Below are positions 45,576 to 53,577 of a stretch of 64,000 nt of DNA, one piece after another. The notes under the pieces were generated by a model. The model ran no database searches. It was not told the origin of the DNA and worked only from the letters and a program-made list of their open reading frames with translations. The translations under genes and the position numbers were made by a program. This DNA comes from RYN-230 sp963760405 (GTDB lineage: Bacteria > Actinomycetota > Actinomycetes > Streptosporangiales > Streptosporangiaceae): assembly GCA_963760405.1 (NCBI GenBank), contig CAVXCV010000005.1, forward strand, positions 238,006 through 302,005, read 5' to 3'. How positions within the stretch are numbered: position 1 is the first letter of the stretch; each line of letters starts with the position of its first letter.

Positions 45576-46114
45576 GCGCGCCCGGCGATGGCCGCCAGCC
45601 GGCCGATGCGGAGCCGGGCGGGGAGGCTGGGCTTGGCACTGGGCGGGACGCGCCTGGGGCAGGGCGGGACATACCGGGGGACCTGCCCGCGCGCAGCCGC
45701 GGGGTGATCGGGCTGCTGGAGGAGAACTGCACGGTCTGCATGCTGTGCGCGCGGGAATGCCCGGACTGGTGCATCTACATCGACTCGCACAAGGAACCGG
45801 TGCCCGGGCCGGCCGCCGGGCCGCACGGCCGGCCGCGGGTGCGCAACGCCCTGGACCGGTTCGCCATCGACTTCTCGCTCTGCATGTACTGCGGCATCTG
45901 CATCGAGGTCTGCCCGTACGACGCCTTGTTCTGGTCGCCAGAATTCAGTTACGCGGCCACCGATATCGCCGGGCTGACCCATGAGCGGGACCAGTTGCGG
46001 GAGTGGATGTGGACGGTGCCCCCGCCCCCCGCGCATGATCCGGGCGCGCCGGTGCCCCGTGAGGTCCAGGACAGCCTCCGCGGGGACAACCCGGGCAGCG
46101 GGAGTTCCGGGTAG
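45572..46114 (+). CDS. NuoI-like 2x[4Fe-4S] ferredoxin protein of the orphan cluster
   Basis: 180 residues with two complete 4Fe-4S motifs, CTVCMLCARECPDWC and CMYCGICIEVCPYDAL. A tail of about 45 residues precedes them. With NuoB- and NuoC-like partners it would give an electron wire from ferredoxin to an N2-like cluster, but no quinone-site NuoD is encoded here. ATG 45572 overlaps the upstream stop. Confidence 0.87.
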   Translation: MSAPGDGRQPADAEPGGEAGLGTGRDAPGAGRDIPGDLPARSRGVIGLLEENCTVCMLCARECPDWCIYIDSHKEPVPGPAAGPHGRPRVRNALDRFAIDFSLCMYCGICIEVCPYDALFWSPEFSYAATDIAGLTHERDQLREWMWTVPPPPAHDPGAPVPREVQDSLRGDNPGSGSSG

Positions 46115-46152
46115 CGGGACCCGGTGGCGTGGCCTCGGGTAGCGGGACCCGG
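46107..46152. terminator. Paired hairpins between convergent genes
   Basis: CCGGGT-AGCGGG-ACCCGG (46107-46124) and a near copy at 46136-46151 lie between the stops of the convergent nuoI-like gene and yajQ. Each can form a GC-rich hairpin on either strand, fitting a bidirectional terminator without a T-run. Confidence 0.5.
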
Positions 46153-46155
46153 CGG

Positions 46156-46647
46156 CTAGCGGAAGTTGACGAACTGCAGCGCCAGGTCCAGGTCCTTGCC
46201 CTTGACCAGCGAGATCACGGCCTGGAGATCATCCTTCTTCTTGCTGGAGACGCGGAGTTCCTCGCCCTGCACCTGGGCACGTACGCCCTTCGGCCCCTCG
46301 TCGCGGATGATTTTGCCGATCTTCTTGGCCTCCTCCTGCGAGATGCCTTCCTTGAGGCGGACACTGATCCGGTACTCCTTGCCGGACACCCGCGGCTCGG
46401 CCGCGTCCAGGACCTTCAGCGAAACCTGGCGCCGCACCAGCTTGTCCTTGAACACGTCGAGGACGGCGTTGACGCGTCCCTCGCTGTTGGCCCGGATCTC
46501 CACGCCGTGATCACCCGACCAGGCGATGGACGCACCCACGCCACGGAAGTCGAAGCGGGTCGCGATCTCCTTAGCGGTCTGGTTGACCGCGTTGTCCACC
46601 TCCTGGTGGTCGATCTTGCTGACGATGTCGAAACTGCTGTCTGCCAC
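46156..46647 (-). CDS. yajQ: YajQ-family nucleotide-binding protein
   Basis: 163 residues, full length. It has the conserved ADSSFDIVSKIDHQEVDNAVNQTAKEIATRFDFRGV start, GISQEEAKKIGKIIRDEGPKGVRAQVQGEELRVSSKKKDDLQAVI and an end of LDLALQFVNFR. The family has two ferredoxin-like domains. Members bind cyclic di-GMP in some bacteria, while the role in actinobacteria is uncertain. Confidence 0.95.
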   Translation of the reverse strand: MADSSFDIVSKIDHQEVDNAVNQTAKEIATRFDFRGVGASIAWSGDHGVEIRANSEGRVNAVLDVFKDKLVRRQVSLKVLDAAEPRVSGKEYRISVRLKEGISQEEAKKIGKIIRDEGPKGVRAQVQGEELRVSSKKKDDLQAVISLVKGKDLDLALQFVNFR

Positions 46648-47110
46648 CCGTGACTCCTTCCCTTTGCTCGTTCTTCCAGCTTGTGGCCAGCTTGGGCCTG
46701 CTGGGTTTCTAGAGCTCCGTCTTGGCTTGCTGAATGTTTCTGGGGCTGCTGCCTGGGCGCGGCTTCCTGGGTTGCCCTGCTCGCTGGCGGGCGTACCGGC
46801 CGGACCGCTGGCGCACCGGTCATGAGGCTACTGCGCCGCCGCTGGGCTCGGACCCGGGTGTGCTGCGCTGTGCGTGGGTGTGTTGCGCCGGGCGCGGGCG
46901 TGCTGTGCTGAGCGTGGGGGTGCTGCGGTGGCCTAGATACACGCTTGACGGGGGCGAGAGCAACGGGCCGTGTGACGAAGGTGGCGGATGTGGTCAGTAG
47001 CCGGCCCGGATCGGGGCGGCCAGAGTCGGCCCGGATCGGGGCGGCCAGCGACGCGCGAACGGCTGACGTCCGCTATCCTTCTTTGAGCCGTCCTACGTGG
47101 CGGCACCCTA
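46648..47110. other. Gap between yajQ and tRNA-Tyr
   Basis: No credible gene. It contains GTG-rich low-complexity sequence (about 46855-46930) and a 25-bp tandem duplication beginning CGGCCCGGATCGG at 47002 and again at 47027. The tRNA promoter must lie in the last 100 bases. Confidence 0.6.
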
Positions 47111-47192
47111 GGCAGGTTGCCCGAGTGGCCAAAGGGAGCGGTCTGTAAAACCGTCGGCTCAGCCTACGTTGGTTCGAACCCAACACCTGCCA
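47111..47192 (+). tRNA. tRNA-Tyr (GTA)
   Basis: A class II tRNA. Acceptor strands GGCAGGT (47111-47117) and ACCTGCC (47185-47191) pair fully. The anticodon GTA is at 47145-47147 in CTGTAAA. The T arm GGTTCGAACCC is canonical, and a long variable arm is present. CCA is not encoded. Its 3' end is the attachment site of the element that follows. Confidence 0.95.
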
Positions 47193-48885
47193 CGCAAAAC
47201 CCTAGGTCAGAGCCGTTGACGCGGACTTGCGTCAGCGGCTCTAACGCTGAAAGCAAGCGGTTCCGCAGACCGCTTGCTGGCTGCTGTGGGCCATACGTGG
47301 GCCAGATTCGGGTCGTCCGGAGTACCCCTCGCGAGGCATGCGACTGATGATCTAATGCGCTCTGACGTGCGGAAGCGGTCGTTGGTGATCGTGGTGTGGA
47401 GTCCTGGCCGCGGGCGTGCAGGGCCTCGCAGGTGTCGGCCGGGGCGCATGAGCGTGGGCCATCCACGGACATATGGCGGACAGGATGGGGGCGGTACCGG
47501 CGGTTCGCGGAACCGCTTGCTGTCTGGTGATGTGCCTGGTTTCGGGCGTGAAGGGCTCGTTCGATCTGCCGGTTGGTGATGTCGTCTTGGCCGTCGATGC
47601 AGTGGGTGTAGATGGCCAGCAGCATGGTGATGCTGTGCCCGGCCCGTTGCGCGATCTGGGCGGGGGCGGCGCCGGCGTTCAGCCAGAGGGACAGGGCGGC
47701 GTGTCGCAGGTCGTACGGGCGCCGGGCGAGGATGGTGGCAGTTGTTGCGGGCCCGAGGGCCTGGCTGCGGGCGGTGTGCCAGGTGCGGCCGTAGCTGCTT
47801 TCGCTGAGTGGGCCGCCGCGGGTTCCGCGGAACAGGCGGCCGTCGGGTGTGGTCCCGTAGCAGCGGTGGTGGTGGCGGAGCATGCCGACCAGGACGGGCG
47901 GGATGGGGACGATCCGGATCGATCCTTCGGGCCGGTGCTTGAGGCCGCGCTGCTCGTGGCTGGATCCGGTGTTAGTCCAGGCCGCGGCGGTGCGGGGCGC
48001 GGACCGTGACAGGGACAGCATTCCCCAGCCGTGGTGGGGCAGGTGGCAATCGGCCAGGCGCAGGGCGATGGCTTCTTCCGGGCGCAGCGCGCCGTAGTAC
48101 AAGCAGCCGAAGAACGCCGCCAGAGCGGGACGGATCCGGGCCACGGCGGCGAGCAGGGCCTCGGCCTGCGCAGGGCTGGCCACGACCTTCGGGTCTACGG
48201 CGGTGGCGGCCTTCGGGACTTGCCAGCTGACCTGGTCGGCCGGGTTGGAGTTCAGTAGCCCGGCCTCGACTGCGTAGCCCAAGGCGCCGTGGAACACTGC
48301 GCGTTTGCGGGTGATGGTGTTCGCGGCAGCGCGGCTGCCATCCAGCCGCAAGGTCAGGGCATCCAGCGCCGCTCGGAGCACTATAGGGTCGGCGAGCCGG
48401 GCCAGCGGCAGTGACGCCTGCTCCGCCCACTTCAGCACGCGAGCGGTCGCCTCGTCTGAGGTGGCAGTGCGGGCGGGGTTGAATGCGTGCTGATACAGGG
48501 CCGTGCGCAACTGGACTGCTGGTGGCCGCGCTCGTGTGGCCCGTGTCAGGGCGGGCGTGACGGTGGCCAGTGCTTCGGCCACGCTGGCCCGCGAATGTGC
48601 GGCCAGGGCCGGCCACTTCATTGCCGCATAGGCTGTCGCGTGCTGGTACCAGGTCACGGTCACAGGTTCCGGCTCAGCCCATAGCATCGGCTCGCCGGTT
48701 TGCGGGTCGAACTCCAGGCCCTTCCGGGCGGCGCGGACGAGTTCCGCCCTGTAACTGTCAGCCAGTGCCCGGGTGATGAAGGACTTCGACCTGGCCCGGC
48801 CAGCGGCCCTCCAGCGGACTTCGAACGGACGGCGGCGATCACCCCGGCGTCGGATCGCATACACGCTCACATCAAACCTGTTCAT
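47164..48885 (-). CDS. Tyrosine-type site-specific integrase of the tRNA-Tyr element
   Basis: 573 residues starting at MNRFDVSVYAIRRRGDRRRPFEVRWRAAGRARSKSF. The N-terminal arm-binding/SAM-like region is followed by the catalytic domain: YYGALRPEEAIALRLAD holds the first Arg, PYDLRHAALSLWLNAG the HxxR-type box (RPYDLRHAA) and QRAGHSITMLLAIYTHCID the His/Tyr end. About 100 more residues follow. The stop codon lies inside tRNA-Tyr, so the last residues (GVGFEPT) are encoded by the tRNA 3' half. It mediates integration and excision between the 22-bp repeats. Confidence 0.92.
   Translation of the reverse strand: MNRFDVSVYAIRRRGDRRRPFEVRWRAAGRARSKSFITRALADSYRAELVRAARKGLEFDPQTGEPMLWAEPEPVTVTWYQHATAYAAMKWPALAAHSRASVAEALATVTPALTRATRARPPAVQLRTALYQHAFNPARTATSDEATARVLKWAEQASLPLARLADPIVLRAALDALTLRLDGSRAAANTITRKRAVFHGALGYAVEAGLLNSNPADQVSWQVPKAATAVDPKVVASPAQAEALLAAVARIRPALAAFFGCLYYGALRPEEAIALRLADCHLPHHGWGMLSLSRSAPRTAAAWTNTGSSHEQRGLKHRPEGSIRIVPIPPVLVGMLRHHHRCYGTTPDGRLFRGTRGGPLSESSYGRTWHTARSQALGPATTATILARRPYDLRHAALSLWLNAGAAPAQIAQRAGHSITMLLAIYTHCIDGQDDITNRQIERALHARNQAHHQTASGSANRRYRPHPVRHMSVDGPRSCAPADTCEALHARGQDSTPRSPTTASARQSALDHQSHASRGVLRTTRIWPTYGPQQPASGLRNRLLSALEPLTQVRVNGSDLGFCVAGVGFEPT
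47172..47193 (+). repeat. attL, 22-bp direct repeat in tRNA-Tyr
   Basis: Identical to 52291-52312. It covers the T loop through the discriminator base, so insertion leaves the tRNA intact. Confidence 0.92.
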
Positions 48886-49087
48886 CTGTATCCCCCTATT
48901 GCGGCAGCAACGTGGATCGCGGCTCGGTCGGCTATTGCGGCCACGGGTTGCGCCGACGGCGCGGCCAGGCCGTACGGCCAACTTTCCGTCGGCCGTGCGC
49001 CAGCCGAACAGGGGGCGATGGCTATGGCACGGGTGGCGGATGGGGCCGTGCTCTGCAGCGCGGCGATGCGAGCTCTAGACTGCGGGT
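48886..49087. promoter_or_regulatory. Divergent control region of integrase and toxin-antitoxin genes
   Basis: A 202-bp gap between the divergent integrase and antitoxin genes. It must hold both promoters. No clear palindrome or consensus promoter is visible. Confidence 0.4.
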
Positions 49088-49267
49088 ATGACCGAGGACA
49101 CGCGCCCGGGTGACGAAAAGGCTGAGCCCGAGAAGCTGCCTGCCTTGCCAAGGCATCTGTCCGCGCTGATTGGTTCTCTGCGGGGCCCGGCGGACTTGGG
49201 CCGCAATCACGACAAGTATCTGACCTATGCCGATCGTGAGGAGGCCGGTGGGGCTGCGTCAGCGTGA
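49088..49267 (+). CDS. Small putative antitoxin, 59 residues
   Basis: Starts MTEDTRPGDEKAEPEKLPALPRHLSALIGSLRGP and ends DLGRNHDKYLTYADREEAGGAASA. Strongly charged, with no recognised DNA-binding fold. The TGA overlaps the GTG of the PIN toxin (GTGA), the usual layout of vapBC pairs. Antitoxin role is inferred from context. Confidence 0.6.
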   Translation: MTEDTRPGDEKAEPEKLPALPRHLSALIGSLRGPADLGRNHDKYLTYADREEAGGAASA

Positions 49268-49698
49268 TTTTGTGCGATACGGGGCCGCTGGTCGCCGCGT
49301 TCAACGCCGCTGACCGAGAGCATGGCCGCTGCGCCGAGTTCCTGCGGGAGAACTGGTCCCGCCTGGTCATCCCGTCGCTGGCCGTCACCGAGGTCTGCCA
49401 TCTGCTCGCCGACCCGCAGCGACGCGGACACGCCGGTCTGGCTGCGGAGTTCTGTGCTGCGATCGCCGAAGACGAGTTGCGGGTGATCGAGGCGACTCCG
49501 CATGACTACGGCCGCATGGCTGAGTTGCTGACAACCTATGCTTCACTGCGATTGCAAGTGGTGGACGCCTGCGTGATCGCTCTCGCTGAGCGGCTCGACG
49601 TCCGCGAGGTCGCAGCCCTGGACCGCCGTGACTTCCTTGTCGTCGCCCCCCGGCACCTGCCTAAAGGAGAACGGCTCACCCTGCTACCAGCCGACTGA
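49264..49698 (+). CDS. PIN-domain toxin (VapC family)
   Basis: 144 residues with the four acidic PIN positions: D5 in ILCDTGPLVAAF, the Glu in SLAVTEVCHLL, the Asp in LQVVDACVIALAERL and the Asp in AALDRRDF. Such toxins cleave specific tRNAs or rRNA. Carried inside the tRNA-Tyr element, it probably stabilises the element or acts with its other genes. Confidence 0.87.
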   Translation: MILCDTGPLVAAFNAADREHGRCAEFLRENWSRLVIPSLAVTEVCHLLADPQRRGHAGLAAEFCAAIAEDELRVIEATPHDYGRMAELLTTYASLRLQVVDACVIALAERLDVREVAALDRRDFLVVAPRHLPKGERLTLLPAD

Positions 49699-49762
49699 TT
49701 CCGTCCTTGATGACGAGAGGCTGGCGGGCAGGCCATCCGCTCCATGCTGCTGGTCCTTCCGG

Positions 49763-52168
49763 CTAGGCTGGGCGCGCCCTGTCGGCGCTGGGGGTGTAGG
49801 AGAGCTTGCGGGGGTCGGGGAAGCCGAGACTGGTGTAGCCGGGGGCGCGCTTGGCGAGGGATGAGGCGAGGACGCCGGTGAGCTCGTCGTGATAATCGTG
49901 GACCTCTGCGGTGGCCTTGCCGTCGTAGGGGCGGAGGATTCTCCCGGCGTACTGCAGGAGGCGTCCCCTGCTCGCGACGGGCGCGGCGAGGAACAGGGTG
50001 TCCAGTGGCGGGCAGTCGAACCCTTCCCCGACGTACGGGCCGGTGCCGACGGCGAGCAGGGGCGGCCCGCCGGGCTGGGGGGTGAGCCGGGCGAGCGCGG
50101 CGGCGCGGTCCTTTGCGCCCATGCCGCCCTTGAGGGTGACCGGGTCGTGCCCGAGGGCGCGGAGGGCGTCGGCCATTGCCTGTAGGTGGCTGGTCCAGTT
50201 GGTAAGGACCAAACAGTTCCTGCCCTTGGTGAGGGCCGCGGTGACGTCGGCGATGACCTGGCGGGTGCGCTGGTCGCTGGCGATCAGGTCCTTGTAGATG
50301 ACGGTCATCCCGCCTGGCGTGGTGGGGTTGGCGGCCCCGTCATAGCGGTAGGCGGTCCGGTGGAGGTGGAGCACTGGCGTTGGCCGCCCGCCGGGGGCGG
50401 TGCCGGGCAGCATGTGCATGCCGTCGGCGGCCTGCCGGGGTGTGGCGATAGTGTGCCGGACCGGGCCGACCTGCATGCCGATCAGGTCATCGAGCTTGTC
50501 GCGACGGTAGGGGGTGGCGGTCAGCCCGAGCCATCGCCGCGCCGGGATCTGCCTGACCGCGTCCTCGAACGCGGCGGCCGGGACGTGGTGGCACTCGTCA
50601 GCGACGATCAGGCCGTACCCGGCGGTGAGGGCGGCGATGTCGTTGCGGCGGGACAAGGTCTGCAAGGTGATGACGTCGATGGTGCCGCGCAGCCTGGCCC
50701 GGCCGCCGCCGAGCTGCCCGGCCTTCACGCCGAGGAACTCGCTGATCCGGGCCCGCCACTGGTCAGCCAGGGCCTTGCGGTCTACCAGGACGAGTGCCGA
50801 GACTTGGTGCTCGGCGATGACCGCGCAGGCCATCACGGTCTTCCCGGACCCGGGCGGGGCGACCAGTATCCCAAGGTCATGCTTGGCGAGTTCCGCGACC
50901 GCATCCCGCTGGACGGGCGTAAGCGTGGCGGTGCAGGTGAAGTCCTCACTGGTGCCGGGGGAGCGTTGGTCGGTGATGTTCAGGCGGCTTCCGGCTTGCC
51001 CGGCGAGTGAGATGGCGGTGTCGAGCATGCCGCGCGGCAGGACCAGGCCGCCATCGATGGTTTCCTGGTAGCAGTGCAGGAACCGGGGGATGTTGTAGGT
51101 GGAGGCGCGCATCCGCTGCCGCTCATAGAACTCCGGATTGTGCATCGACGCCGCGTGCCGCAGCGTTGCCGCCAGGCTGGGTGTCAGCTCCGCCTGCTCC
51201 AGCCGGATGCCCGCGCCGAGCCGCACGCTGAGGACCGGCGGGGCCGGTGGCCGGGTCTTAGTCGAGGACGGCGAGCTGAGTCGGGTGACCTCGGCGGCGA
51301 CGGTGACCTTCCCGGCACGGTCAGCGGCGCGCCTGAGTTCCTGCGGAGTCATCCGGCCGAGGGTGGACAGGTAGGCCCACTGGTCCTCATGCGGCTCCAG
51401 GGTCTCCAGGTCCAGGAAGACCGTCGCGCCGTTGTCCCGGGCGGGCTTGAACAGCGGCGCGGCGATCAGGTTCCCGACCCCTCCTGCCGGGAGCAGGTCC
51501 TGGGACGGGAACAGCCGGTCGTAGCTGGCCAGCGTCATCCGGCCGCGCAGCGCCATCGCCTCGCGCAGTAGCCCGGTGCCGAGCCGGCGGGTCATCTCGG
51601 CCGGGACCGGGGAGGTGAAGAACACCCACGCGTGGGCGCCGACCCCCGACCGGGAGACCTCCAGCGCGACAGGGACCTGCAGAGCACGGCCGGCCTTGAC
51701 GTACATGAGGGCGTCGAGCATCGCCTCCGGGCCGTCGAAGTCAGCGGCCAGCCACCAGCACCGGTCACCGCCCAGCAGCGGGTACAGGCCGATATGAACC
51801 TCGCCCTTCAAGTGCGCGGCCAGTACCTGCGAGGTGAGCGGCAGGTAGTTCCGGTCCTCGTGGCGGACTCCCTTCTGCCAGCGGCCGCGCACCGCCGGGA
51901 CCCAGCCGGACTTCCCAGTCCGGTGGTTGTCGAACCGGACCGCGTACACATCTGTCCGCGCCGCGAACAGCGCGCCGAAGAACGCCACCTTGTCGTCTTC
52001 CGCCGACCTGTGATGCACGAGTCCGGGAGGGGCCTCGAAGTAGGCGGCCTGCGCGGGGCCAGGCGGGGCAGCCTGCTGCGGGCTGAGCCTCAGCAGCTTG
52101 AGCAGCCGGGCATTCTCCGCCCGCAACCGCGCGAGCTCAGCCTCAACCGCCGTCGGGACCTCAGCCAC
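49763..52168 (-). CDS. AEP primase-SF2 helicase fusion (TOTE-type)
   Basis: 801 residues. A leucine-zipper-like coil is at residues 5-28. An archaeo-eukaryotic primase domain (about 55-300) has the catalytic DFD at 143-145 (WWLAADFDGPEAMLDAL) and the SGVGAHAWVFF histidine at 179. The SF2 helicase (about 415-780) has Walker A APPGSGKT, DECH, GLTATPYRRDKLDDL and QYAGRILRPYDG. This architecture is that of TOTE conflict-system proteins, which pair a primase-polymerase with a helicase and usually a nuclease. No nuclease domain is visible here. An element replication protein is the main alternative. Cargo of the tRNA-Tyr element. Confidence 0.85.
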   Translation of the reverse strand: MAEVPTAVEAELARLRAENARLLKLLRLSPQQAAPPGPAQAAYFEAPPGLVHHRSAEDDKVAFFGALFAARTDVYAVRFDNHRTGKSGWVPAVRGRWQKGVRHEDRNYLPLTSQVLAAHLKGEVHIGLYPLLGGDRCWWLAADFDGPEAMLDALMYVKAGRALQVPVALEVSRSGVGAHAWVFFTSPVPAEMTRRLGTGLLREAMALRGRMTLASYDRLFPSQDLLPAGGVGNLIAAPLFKPARDNGATVFLDLETLEPHEDQWAYLSTLGRMTPQELRRAADRAGKVTVAAEVTRLSSPSSTKTRPPAPPVLSVRLGAGIRLEQAELTPSLAATLRHAASMHNPEFYERQRMRASTYNIPRFLHCYQETIDGGLVLPRGMLDTAISLAGQAGSRLNITDQRSPGTSEDFTCTATLTPVQRDAVAELAKHDLGILVAPPGSGKTVMACAVIAEHQVSALVLVDRKALADQWRARISEFLGVKAGQLGGGRARLRGTIDVITLQTLSRRNDIAALTAGYGLIVADECHHVPAAAFEDAVRQIPARRWLGLTATPYRRDKLDDLIGMQVGPVRHTIATPRQAADGMHMLPGTAPGGRPTPVLHLHRTAYRYDGAANPTTPGGMTVIYKDLIASDQRTRQVIADVTAALTKGRNCLVLTNWTSHLQAMADALRALGHDPVTLKGGMGAKDRAAALARLTPQPGGPPLLAVGTGPYVGEGFDCPPLDTLFLAAPVASRGRLLQYAGRILRPYDGKATAEVHDYHDELTGVLASSLAKRAPGYTSLGFPDPRKLSYTPSADRARPA

Positions 52169-52367
52169 GCAGATAAGCTATCCGCGCACGATCATTGGCT
52201 GGGCGGCTTCGGCATGGGTGAATGATTCGGAGCAGCGCATGCGGGCGGAAGTCAGTCGTGCTCAGGCAATGCCAAGGCGTGTGCCGGATCGTTCGAACCC
52301 AACACCTGCCACCACCAGCGGAAACGGCCCGTGGCCTGGGCATACTATGGCTCGCGGGCCGCCATGC
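52169..52367. other. Right end of the tRNA-Tyr element with attR
   Basis: Contains the likely promoter of the primase-helicase gene (52169-52290) and attR at 52291-52312, the exact 22-bp copy of the tRNA-Tyr 3' end. Beyond it chromosomal sequence continues to the first insertion sequence. No gene is seen. Confidence 0.7.
52291..52312 (+). repeat. attR, 22-bp copy of the tRNA-Tyr 3' end
   Basis: Exact match to 47172-47193, without any surrounding tRNA sequence. Confidence 0.92.
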
Positions 52368-53566
52368 TGTTGACCTGTGCCGCTCGAATACTCGATTGGG
52401 TGGTGGACCTGCACTGTTGCCGGCATGATGAACGCAGTGATGGTTGGCTTGCCGGATGCTGCTCAAGATCGTCTACCTGCTGACATGCCGGGTACTCGGC
52501 CTGGCTGTCCTGGTGTTTCGCGGCGACTGGGCGAAGGATGCCGAGCTGCTCGTGCTCCGGCACGAGAACGCGGTGCTGCGCGGGCACGCCGGCCGGGTGC
52601 GGTATGAGCCGGGCGACCGGGTGTGGTTCGCCGCGCTGGCACCGCTCCTCCCTCGCAGGCGCTGGACCGACATCTTCCCCGTGACGCCAGCGACGCTGCT
52701 GGCCTGGCACCGCAAACTGGCCGGCAACAAATACGACACGAGCAAGCGGCGCATGCCCGGCCGTCCGCCGACGGTCCCGAGCATCGCCCGCCTGGTCGTT
52801 CGCCTGGCGAAGGAGAATCCGCTGTGGGGACACCGCCGGATCCACGGCGAGCTGACCAAGCTCGGCGTGACGGTCGCGCCGTCCACCGTGTGGGAGATCC
52901 TGCGGGCTGCGGGCATCGATCCGGCGCCGCGCCGGCCGGGTCCGACGTGGCGGCAGTTCCTGCACTCCCAGGCCGCCGGGATCGTCGCGGTCGATTTCCT
53001 GCATGTGGATACCGTGCTGTTAAAGCGCTTGTACGTGCTGGTGTTCATCGAGCACGGCGGCCGCCGGATGCACCTTGGCGGCGTCACCGCGAACCCCACT
53101 GGCGAGTGGACGGTGCAGCAGGCCCGTAACCTTGCCTTCACCCTCGGCGAGCGGTTCGCGGACATCAAGTTCGTTATCCGCGATCGCGGATCGAACTTCA
53201 CTGCCTCATTCGACGCCGTCTTCCAGGCCACCGGCACAAGGATCTTGCGCACCGCCGTCCGGGCTCCGCGGATGAACGCGATCTGCGAGCGCCTCGTCGG
53301 CACGCTGCGCCGTGAGCTCCTGGACCGCGTGCTGATCCTCGGGGAGGGCCATCTGCGTGCCGTCCTGGCCGAATACCAGGTGCACTACAACACAGCCCGG
53401 CCGCACCAGGGCATCGCCCAGCGCGTCCCCGATGACGAACTCGACGCTCCCCGCGTCACCGTGACCGACCTCGACGGCGAACGGATCCTCCGAAAACCCG
53501 TCCTGGGCGGCCTGATCAACGAATACACGCACGCCGCCTGACGCCCCGACGAACCACAGGTCAACA
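52368..53566 (+). mobile_element. Intact 1.2-kb insertion sequence with TGTTGACCTGTG inverted repeats
   Basis: Perfect 12-bp terminal inverted repeats (52368-52379 and 53555-53566) enclose a single integrase-core transposase gene. Its right end abuts a truncated copy of a related element. Confidence 0.82.
52456..53541 (+). CDS. Integrase-core (rve) DDE transposase
   Basis: 361 residues from ATG 52456. The N-terminal hydrophobic stretch VYLLTCRVLGLAVLVFRGDWAKDAELLVLRHENAVL is typical of this actinobacterial group. A helix-turn-helix region follows (PLWGHRRIHGELTKLGVTVAPSTVWEILRAAGIDPAPRR). The DDE residues are in AVDFLHVDTV, FVIRDRGSNFTASFD and ICERLVGTLRRELLDR. Intact, with inverted repeats on both sides, so possibly active. 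Confidence 0.88.
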   Translation: MLLKIVYLLTCRVLGLAVLVFRGDWAKDAELLVLRHENAVLRGHAGRVRYEPGDRVWFAALAPLLPRRRWTDIFPVTPATLLAWHRKLAGNKYDTSKRRMPGRPPTVPSIARLVVRLAKENPLWGHRRIHGELTKLGVTVAPSTVWEILRAAGIDPAPRRPGPTWRQFLHSQAAGIVAVDFLHVDTVLLKRLYVLVFIEHGGRRMHLGGVTANPTGEWTVQQARNLAFTLGERFADIKFVIRDRGSNFTASFDAVFQATGTRILRTAVRAPRMNAICERLVGTLRRELLDRVLILGEGHLRAVLAEYQVHYNTARPHQGIAQRVPDDELDAPRVTVTDLDGERILRKPVLGGLINEYTHAA

Positions 53567-53577
53567 CCCGAATTCCT

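Larger units (their letters stand above)
47172..52312. mobile_element. 5.1-kb integrative element at tRNA-Tyr (attL to attR)
   Basis: The 22 bases at 47172-47193 (T arm and 3' end of tRNA-Tyr, starting GTTCGAACCC) are repeated exactly at 52291-52312. Between them lie the integrase, a small antitoxin/PIN toxin pair and an AEP primase-SF2 helicase fusion, and nothing else. The integrase sits next to attL as is usual for tRNA-targeting elements. There are no conjugation genes. It could be mobilised by other elements, or be a compact defence/replication island. Confidence 0.9.
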
